Positions 13,534-17,956 of a stretch of DNA of 17,956 bases are shown in pieces. Source of the stretch: an uncultured Muribaculaceae bacterium (GTDB lineage Bacteria > Bacteroidota > Bacteroidia > Bacteroidales > Muribaculaceae). The position numbers and the translations under genes were made by a program. Every line of letters starts with the position of its first letter. Positions within the stretch are counted from its first letter, which is position 1. Under the pieces are notes generated by a model. It saw only the letters and a list, made by a program, of their open reading frames with translations. It did no database searches and was not told the origin of the DNA. The stretch spans positions 1 through 17,956 of the forward strand of contig CAJUBM010000060.1 in assembly GCA_910584735.1 (NCBI GenBank). The letters are read 5' to 3'.

Positions 13534-14181
13534 TTATTGCTTTGCCACGGTGCCGAGGTAGCCTCCGTGGTGGCGCAGGGCGTAGTCGTGGCGCGTGAAG
13601 CCGATAGCCTTCATGCATGCTACCACGAGGATGTCACCTATCACGGTCATCATTGTTGTGGATGTGGTCGGCGTAAGGCCGAGGGGGCATACCTCGGGGG
13701 CGCCCCCTGTGAAGAGGGTGATGTCGGCGGTCCGGGCCAGGGGGGAGGCGGCGTTTCCCGTGATTACGATTACCGGCACCTGCGGATAGAGGTTGCGGGC
13801 CAGTCCCACAAGCTCGAGTATCTCGCGGGTCTTGCCCGAGTTTGAAAGGAGCAGCATCACGTCCTGGGGCTGGAGTATGCCCAGGTCGCCGTGTTGTGCC
13901 TCGGCGGGGTGCAGGTTCACCGCCGGGGTGCCTGTGGAGCAGAATGTCGTTGCGATGTTCATGGCAATCTGCCCGCATTTTCCCATGCCGGAGGTTACGA
14001 CTTTGCCGTGGCGGGCGTGTACATGTTCCACAATCATCTCCACCGCCTTGTCGTAGGATTCACCGACAGGTATATTCCTTATCGCGCGGCTTTCTGCGTC
14101 AAGAATCTCCCGCATGGTGGCGGTTACGTCTACGGCGGTTAGCTTGGCGGCATGCTGGGTATCGTTGGGGTCAGGCTTCAT
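13534..14181 (-). CDS. SIS-domain sugar-phosphate isomerase, KdsD/KpsF type without CBS domains
   Basis: The 215-aa protein is a single SIS domain of the arabinose-5-phosphate isomerase type: TSGMGKCGQIA (63-73), STGTPAVNLHPAEAQHGDLG (82-101), LLSNSGKTREI (111-121) and a closing HHGGYLG (204-210). In the family this enzyme converts ribulose-5-phosphate to arabinose-5-phosphate, the first step to Kdo. Full-length KdsD/KpsF continue into two CBS domains after HPGG-LG; here the protein stops five residues later. CBS-less forms exist, so activity is plausible, but other sugar phosphates are possible. ATG 14181 is chosen over an upstream start at 14232: it overlaps the thioesterase stop by 11 bases, indicating translational coupling. 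Confidence 0.85.
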   Translation of the reverse strand: MKPDPNDTQHAAKLTAVDVTATMREILDAESRAIRNIPVGESYDKAVEMIVEHVHARHGKVVTSGMGKCGQIAMNIATTFCSTGTPAVNLHPAEAQHGDLGILQPQDVMLLLSNSGKTREILELVGLARNLYPQVPVIVITGNAASPLARTADITLFTGGAPEVCPLGLTPTTSTTMMTVIGDILVVACMKAIGFTRHDYALRHHGGYLGTVAKQ

Positions 14182-14683
14182 TGTTGTTTGGTGTTTCCGA
14201 GGCAAAGATAGGTGTTTCGGGCCAATTCTCAAAATCTGATGCGGCCTTTACCCATTCGGGAGGTACTTCGGCCCCTGTTGCCGTCTTTGCATCGAAGGCG
14301 GCAAGCACGGTTGACGCATAGCATTTCACATCGCCGGTGAGTGGGTTCACCACCCTTTGGTCGAGTGTGAAGCTGTGTCGTGATATGCGCGAACAGCCTG
14401 TGAGTACGGTCAGAGGCTCCTCCATATACGTAGGTGAGCAGAACGATACGTTCACATTCACTATCACTGCCGTGGTCTTTGTGAAATCGAACACGTTGCC
14501 TAACACATCGTTGTAGTATGTGGCTTTTCCCAGGTCGAGGAATGCCATATAGATTGTGTTGTTCAGGTGTCCGAAAATATCGAAATCGTTGAACCTTGTC
14601 TGGCAGTCTACGCGGTGGCGGAACGGTATAGTCTGTTGCGGCACTTTGGGGTTCTTGCAGGGGGGGAGGATTATCGGTTCCAT
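14171..14683 (-). CDS. Hotdog-fold acyl-CoA thioesterase (4HBT/YbgC-like)
   Basis: The 170-aa protein has the hotdog signature RFNDFDIFGHLNNTIYMAFL (30-49). The Asp35-Ile-Phe-Gly-His39 region corresponds to the D-x-x-G-H-x-N-N active-site helix start of 4-hydroxybenzoyl-CoA-type thioesterases. The strands that follow (AVIVNVNVSFCSPTYMEEPL, SFTLDQRVVN) fit the fold. It should hydrolyse an acyl-CoA or acyl-ACP; the substrate is unknown. ATG 14683 is preferred to an in-frame TTG at 14698, because the TTG is part of the TAATTTTG promoter box. It overlaps the SIS gene by 11 bases, so the two form an operon. Confidence 0.85.
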   Translation of the reverse strand: MEPIILPPCKNPKVPQQTIPFRHRVDCQTRFNDFDIFGHLNNTIYMAFLDLGKATYYNDVLGNVFDFTKTTAVIVNVNVSFCSPTYMEEPLTVLTGCSRISRHSFTLDQRVVNPLTGDVKCYASTVLAAFDAKTATGAEVPPEWVKAASDFENWPETPIFASETPNNNEA

Positions 14684-14684
14684 T

Positions 14685-14867
14685 AAGTAACTGTTCAAAA
14701 TTATTTTATACTGACTGGTCTGACTATTTCAATGTCTCTCCGGCAAAATTTTTGAATCTTTTCCTCTCTTCATCAGTCGTGTAGCTCGCTACACTTCTTC
14801 TTCATCGAGAAAAATCTTCTAAAAATTTTCCTCGGACAGACATTAAAATAATTTCGACCAGTTACTT
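14685..14867. repeat. Large imperfect palindrome between DUF721 and the thioesterase
   Basis: Nested complementary segments are 14685-14693 with 14859-14867, 14698-14708 with 14844-14854, 14731-14737 with 14838-14844, and 14745-14753 with 14821-14829. They are centred on GTGTAG-CTCG-CTACAC (14779-14794). The left arm carries about 22 extra bases that repeat arm sequence: ACTGGTC at 14714-14720 is also complementary to 14856-14862. There is no ORF. It may be a MITE-like insertion or a transcription-stopping structure. The left arm includes the promoter of the thioesterase gene. Confidence 0.7.
14696..14703 (-). promoter_or_regulatory. -7 box of the thioesterase/SIS operon (TAATTTTG)
   Basis: On the minus strand TAATTTTG lies 12 bases before ATG 14683 and matches TAnnTTTG. 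The -33 position falls inside the palindrome and was not convincingly matched. Confidence 0.5.
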
Positions 14868-14874
14868 ATCGGGT

Positions 14875-15165
14875 TCAATGTAATATTATTTTTTTTACGA
14901 TATCGCGGCCCAACGCCCGGTTTATGGCCTCGGCTATGGCCTCGCAGCGGAAAGAGAGTTCGGCTTTGAGTGGTGCCGAAGCGATGAACACGTGCAGGTG
15001 GCCGTCACGGAAATAGCGGCGTGTGGTCTGGCGGTTGACTCCCGGCCCAACAATATCGGGCCACAGGGCCGATGCCCGCTGTCCGAGGAACTCGTCGCGC
15101 GAGGCCGAGCGGTCCATGACGCGGTCGATAATCTGTCTGATTGACATCGGGTCGGTCTTTTCCAT
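14875..15165 (-). CDS. DUF721 family protein, DciA-like
   Basis: The 96-aa protein has DUF721 features: a leading IRQIIDRVMDRS helix, ALWPDIVGPGVNRQT, a DGHLHVFIASAPLKAELSF strand pair and a C-terminal helix INRALGRDIVKKIIL. DUF721 includes DciA, a loader or assistant of the replicative helicase in bacteria lacking DnaC; in Bacteroidetes it commonly sits beside recF, as here. The ATG is six bases after the recF stop, so the genes are co-transcribed. A second start is possible at residue 7 (MSIRQ). Confidence 0.85.
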   Translation of the reverse strand: MEKTDPMSIRQIIDRVMDRSASRDEFLGQRASALWPDIVGPGVNRQTTRRYFRDGHLHVFIASAPLKAELSFRCEAIAEAINRALGRDIVKKIILH

Positions 15166-15171
15166 GGGGGG

Positions 15172-16275
15172 TCAGTGTGTGGGGGTGAAAACTCCGTCAG
15201 CCACCATCCATGAGCGGTGGTCCCCCCCGGAACGTTCCATGATGGAATCGAGATGGGAGCGGTTGGTGTCGGTTATGAATATCTGGCCGAAAAGAGGGGA
15301 GGATACCACCTCCACCAGACGTTCCACGCGTCCGGCATCAAGTTTGTCGAATATGTCGTCAAGGAGCAGCAGCGGCTTCATGCCCGTGGCTCTTGACAGA
15401 AACTCGTACTGGGCCAGGCGCAGAGCTATGACATAGGTCTTCTGCTGCCCCTGCGAGGCGGTGCGGCGCACCTCCATGCCGTCAAGCTGCAGCACCATGT
15501 CGTCGCGGTGGGGGCCTACGGATGTGTGGCCTACCGCTTCGTCATGGCGGCGAGCCTGGTCGAGAAGCTGTTGGAACGACAAATCAGGGTGTTGGGCAAC
15601 ATGGCTGCGCAGGGTCACCGCAGGTGTCTCGCCCGAGGTGGCTATCTCGCGGTAGCGGGTGGTGAATATGCCGGTAAGCTCCTCCACCCATGCCGAACGG
15701 CGCGAGGTTATGTATTGTGCCGGGGCCTCCATAGACATCTCCACGGCGGCATATAGAGAATGGTCGACGCAGCGGTCGCGCAGCAGGCGGTTGCGCTGTT
15801 GCAGGGAGCGTCCGTAGCGAATCAGTGCGTCAAGGTACAGCGGGTCTGTCTGGGCTATCACTTGGTCCATCAGGCGTCGTCGTTCCTCGCCGGCACCGCT
15901 TACGAGTTCGCCGTCAGCCGGCGAGGCGAGTACCAAGGGAAAGGAGCCTATATGGGCGCTCAGGCGTGAGTATTCCTTCCCTTTCCGTTTGAACGACTTG
16001 CGGCGTCCCTGCTGGAGCCCCATGGTGAGTTCTTCGGGAGTGTCCTTTCGCGTGTAGTTGCCGCGCAGGGTTGAGAAGGACTCTCCCCGGCGTATAAGCT
16101 GCGTGTCGGCCAGACCTGAGAAACTTTTGCAAAAGCTGAGGCAGTAGATGGCATCGAGAAGGTTGCTTTTCCCCATGCCGTTATCGCCCAACAGGCAGTT
16201 CGTCTTTCCGCTGAACTCCAGCCGGGCGTCCGCTATATTTTTGAAGTTCGTGATTGCAAGTGAGTCAAGTCGCAT
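15172..16275 (-). CDS. recF: DNA replication and repair protein RecF
   Basis: RecF is an SMC-like ATPase that binds gapped DNA and helps RecO/RecR load RecA. In the 367-aa protein the N-terminal strand MRLDSLAITNFKNI is followed by Walker A GDNGMGKSN (30-38), the ABC-type signature region TASQGQQKTYVIALRLAQYEFL, and Walker B LLLLDDIFDKLD (302-313). The length and order match the family. menA ends 40 bases upstream and DUF721 starts six bases downstream, so the three are probably one transcript from the menA promoter. Confidence 0.97.
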   Translation of the reverse strand: MRLDSLAITNFKNIADARLEFSGKTNCLLGDNGMGKSNLLDAIYCLSFCKSFSGLADTQLIRRGESFSTLRGNYTRKDTPEELTMGLQQGRRKSFKRKGKEYSRLSAHIGSFPLVLASPADGELVSGAGEERRRLMDQVIAQTDPLYLDALIRYGRSLQQRNRLLRDRCVDHSLYAAVEMSMEAPAQYITSRRSAWVEELTGIFTTRYREIATSGETPAVTLRSHVAQHPDLSFQQLLDQARRHDEAVGHTSVGPHRDDMVLQLDGMEVRRTASQGQQKTYVIALRLAQYEFLSRATGMKPLLLLDDIFDKLDAGRVERLVEVVSSPLFGQIFITDTNRSHLDSIMERSGGDHRSWMVADGVFTPTH

Positions 16276-16315
16276 GGTGTAAGTCCTATCCGTTAGGGGG
16301 TGAGAGGTTAGGCCG

Positions 16316-17197
16316 TCATGGCATTGAAAGTGCCGCTACAGTAAGAAACGATACGGCGAAGAAAAGTTCGCTCATCGCTGTCATGCCAAGCACCGGGTTA
16401 AGGGCTGAACCCTCGTTGGTGGCCATCCGCTGAAGCAGCAGTAGCATTGCCACGAAGTAGATTAGCGGGAATATGATGGCCCAATATCCGAAATCTATCC
16501 AGATATAGACTGTTATGATTACGGCCAGGGTTCCGTGCAGGCCGTAGTCCCAGATGGCGTAATTCGCGCCCCAAAGTGTGACTTCCGTGCGTTTTCCTAC
16601 GGCTGCATCCTCGAAACGGTCGCGATAATTGTTTACCACCAGTATGTTGGCCGCCAGCATGCCTATGGCGGCACTCATCACAAGGGTGTCGATGGAGAAA
16701 TGTCCCGTCTGGAGATAGTAGGAGAGGCACACGGGCACTATACCGAAAAATATCACCACAGCCGTCTCTCCCAGGGCGTTGCGCGACAGCGGGTATGGCC
16801 CTGCGGAATAGGCCATGGCGAATACTGCGATCAGTGCCCCGGCGGCGAGCATCCACCATCCGCCCCAGATAATGAGGGAGCATCCTACGGCACATGCCGC
16901 AGCCAGGGTGACGTATGTGGCGCGTTTCATTGCCCGGGGGGTGATGTCCCCCTCGGTTACTCCTCGGCGCGGCCCGGAACGTCCGGGGGCATCTATCCCC
17001 GAGCGGTAGTCGTAATATTCGTTGGCAAAATTCGAGGCTGTCTGGGCCAGCAGGGCGAACACCAGGCATATTATGGCCGGCTCGATGTAGAAAATGCCGT
17101 CCATGCAGGCCATGCCGATGCCGGCAATAACCGAGGATGCCCCAACGGGGAGTGTGCGCAGCCTCATGGCCTCGATCCAATATCTTGTCTTTGACAT
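16316..17197 (-). CDS. menA: 1,4-dihydroxy-2-naphthoate polyprenyltransferase
   Basis: MenA is an integral membrane UbiA-family enzyme that attaches the polyprenyl tail to dihydroxynaphthoate, making demethylmenaquinone. The 293-aa protein has about eight or nine hydrophobic segments. It has the first Asp motif N59-EYY-D63-YRS-G-I-D69, the YSAGPYPLSR loop (130-139) and the second Asp motif NNYRD-RFED (189-197) followed by GKRT. The N-terminal YWIEAMRLRTLPVGASSV is typical of MenA rather than UbiA. It has its own promoter at 17272-17302 and probably drives recF and DUF721 as well. Confidence 0.95.
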   Translation of the reverse strand: MSKTRYWIEAMRLRTLPVGASSVIAGIGMACMDGIFYIEPAIICLVFALLAQTASNFANEYYDYRSGIDAPGRSGPRRGVTEGDITPRAMKRATYVTLAAACAVGCSLIIWGGWWMLAAGALIAVFAMAYSAGPYPLSRNALGETAVVIFFGIVPVCLSYYLQTGHFSIDTLVMSAAIGMLAANILVVNNYRDRFEDAAVGKRTEVTLWGANYAIWDYGLHGTLAVIITVYIWIDFGYWAIIFPLIYFVAMLLLLQRMATNEGSALNPVLGMTAMSELFFAVSFLTVAALSMP

Positions 17198-17271
17198 GTC
17201 AGTGTATCAGTTTCTTACGGTTTGAATCCGGAGTTGTGCTGTAAAATGCCCACTTAACGGATTCTAAGCTA

Positions 17272-17302
17272 CAAAATTAACAAAAAAACGGGGCAACGGC
17301 AA
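17272..17302 (-). promoter_or_regulatory. menA promoter
   Basis: On the minus strand TTG (CAA at 17300-17302 on the plus strand), a 20-base spacer and TAATTTTG (17272-17279) match the full Bacteroidetes promoter. The start would be near 17265, leaving a leader of about 68 nt. The -33 TTG lies in the T-tract of the upstream terminator. Confidence 0.7.
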
Positions 17303-17346
17303 AAAGAAAGTCCGCCGTCCCCGGGGAGAGAGGTGGGGCGGCGGAC
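17301..17346 (-). terminator. Terminator of the minus-strand unit upstream of menA
   Basis: GTCCGCCG and CGGCGGAC (plus-strand 17310-17317 and 17339-17346) form an 8-bp stem, extended by CCCC/GGGG past a one-base bulge. On the minus strand it is followed by TTTCTTTTT. It ends transcription entering from 17347 and above and insulates menA. Confidence 0.75.
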
Positions 17347-17728
17347 CGGCGGAGAGATCGGATGTGAGGGCTGTCTGGTCAATTCCTCAGTTCACATCAT
17401 CAATTTCAAATTTGTGGTATCTGCCATATAATGAGGCACTTCTCGGAGTGCTTCAAGGATAGGGAGCTCAATCCGAATTGTTGAAAGTCTCGCGACTTTC
17501 CCCGACGGACACGCCGTCGCGGCTATAGGAAACAATAATCTTCTCAACATACTTTATTTCTACCCCCTGAGGAAAGATAGGCGTCACCGGTTGTCAGGTG
17601 GTGTCCGTTTTCCTCGGAAAGGAGGGAGACGGACCCGGTGATGCCATATTTCCGGCAAACCCTGTCATGGATTCTCCGTGTGAGTTTTCTGGCATGAGAC
17701 GATGGTAAGACAATCGTGTTTTATTTCG
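17347..17728 (-). ncRNA. Candidate structured RNA between a promoter box and a terminator
   Basis: No ORF of 60 codons is present, yet the stretch is bounded by a -7 box and a strong terminator and is full of hairpins. In plus-strand coordinates these are GCACT/AGTGC (17436-17451), GAAAGTC-TCGC-GACTTTC (17483-17500, perfect), CGACGG/CCGTCG (17503-17519, perfect) and a two-part stem. In the last, 17581-17590 pairs with 17635-17644 at 9 of 10 positions, and GTCCGT (17603-17608) pairs with ACGGAC (17629-17634), directly adjoining the outer arm. I checked for RNase P, tmRNA and SRP landmarks and did not find them. It could instead encode very small proteins. Confidence 0.4.
17392..17550 (-). CDS. 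Possible 52-aa ORF inside the candidate RNA unit
   Basis: ATG 17550 opens a frame of 52 residues (MLRRLLFPIAATACPSG to NLKLMM) with no recognised similarity. An upstream frame, 17544-17714, is open for 56 codons (HARKLTRRIHDRVCRKYGI, then SVSLLSEENG) but has no ATG, GTG or TTG; it would need ATT at 17714. The two overlap as ATGTTGA, a coupling-like arrangement. The upstream frame reads more like real protein than chance. A third overlapping frame (VEKIIVSYSRDG) also looks protein-like, so a decayed gene is possible. These are weak calls because the hairpins constrain the sequence. Confidence 0.2.
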   Translation of the reverse strand: MLRRLLFPIAATACPSGKVARLSTIRIELPILEALREVPHYMADTTNLKLMM

Positions 17729-17734
17729 GTTTTG

Positions 17735-17742
17735 CAAAGTTA
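17735..17742 (-). promoter_or_regulatory. -7 box of the candidate RNA unit (TAACTTTG)
   Basis: On the minus strand TAACTTTG matches TAnnTTTG and would start transcription near 17728. There is no good -33 TTG. The AT-rich stretch beyond it (17743-17915) holds nothing else that I could support. Confidence 0.45.
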
Positions 17743-17915
17743 CGCATAATTCTTCTGATATATAATAAAAATGTTCGATGGTTGTGATAATTTAGTCTTG
17801 GTTTATGTTATTTTGGTTAAATTGGTTCTTTTAGTATGTGCGTTAACTAAAATTTGGTAAAATGTAAATGTGTCATAATTAGGAGACACCAATCTTCCAA
17901 TGAAAAACATTATCC

Positions 17916-17956
17916 GAGGTAACTTTATAGTGGCGCCGGACCTCCGGGACGGCAGG
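17916..17956. repeat. REP-like palindromic repeat, copy 4 (cut by the window end)
   Basis: The flank GAGGTAACTTTATAGTGG runs directly into GCGCCGGACCTCCGGGACGG of the left arm. Compared with copy 3 it lacks the 16 bases between two GTAGTG direct repeats (AAGCCGGATG plus one GTAGTG). Orientation is the same as copies 2 and 3. Loop and right arm lie outside the window. Confidence 0.75.

Noticed and set aside
13842..14321. Long plus-strand frame opposite the SIS isomerase
   Set aside because: Arg/Pro/Ser-rich shadow of a conserved gene on the other strand.
16535..17194. A 219-codon plus-strand frame and a 260-codon second minus-strand frame over menA
   Set aside because: MenA shows full family motifs in its frame; the others are low-quality shadows in GC-rich sequence.
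17555..17640. RNase P-like GAGGAAA near GGACACC in the non-coding stretch
   Set aside because: The other conserved RNase P blocks (such as ACAGAAA and the paired P4 sequence) are missing on both strands; tmRNA and SRP landmarks were also not found.

Overview
The window looks like a piece of chromosome from a Bacteroidales bacterium, most likely a gut Muribaculaceae-type organism. Four things point there: repeated TAnnTTTG promoter elements (the Bacteroidetes -7 consensus), no obvious Shine-Dalgarno sequences, a secreted protein with a type IX-like C-terminal sorting tail, and a typical Bacteroidales housekeeping set (lpxB, EMAP-tailed metG, type I asparaginase, menA, recF next to DUF721). The genus assignment is inference.

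Layout. Positions 1-1554 hold the last codons of an unidentified gene and a secreted, internally duplicated beta-rich protein behind a foldable 5' leader. Positions 1555-1870 are non-coding: a long palindromic repeat (copy 1), then a 17-bp perfect hairpin touching the promoter of a Crp/Fnr-type regulator (1871-2485). Convergent to that is lpxB, which shares a divergent promoter region with metG. metG ends in a terminator and is followed by ansA and a large exported TPR protein with a C-terminal retropepsin-like domain.

Positions 9257-12382 are an AT-richer accessory island bracketed by two nearly identical copies (2 and 3) of the palindromic repeat. It carries a small His-rich basic protein overlapping the first of three tandem paralogues, a layout typical of a toxin followed by an immunity-gene array, then a strong terminator and a DUF4417 gene with an apparent frameshift. 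The toxin-immunity reading rests on organisation, not on a recognised family.

Positions 12425-17197 are a minus-strand housekeeping block: menA, recF, DUF721 (DciA-like), a hotdog thioesterase overlapping a CBS-less KdsD/KpsF-type SIS isomerase, ribH with an unusual acidic tail, and folK, whose 3' end runs into a 15-bp tandem repeat. A large imperfect palindrome lies between DUF721 and the thioesterase. LpxB and the sugar-phosphate isomerase both fit lipid A/Kdo synthesis; RibH, FolK and MenA supply cofactors.

Positions 17198-17956 contain no long gene. On the minus strand a promoter-like box (17735-17742) and a terminator (17301-17346) frame about 430 nt packed with perfect hairpins: a candidate structured RNA, or a unit of very small ORFs. 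From 17743 to 17915 I see only AT-rich spacer, and the window ends inside repeat copy 4.
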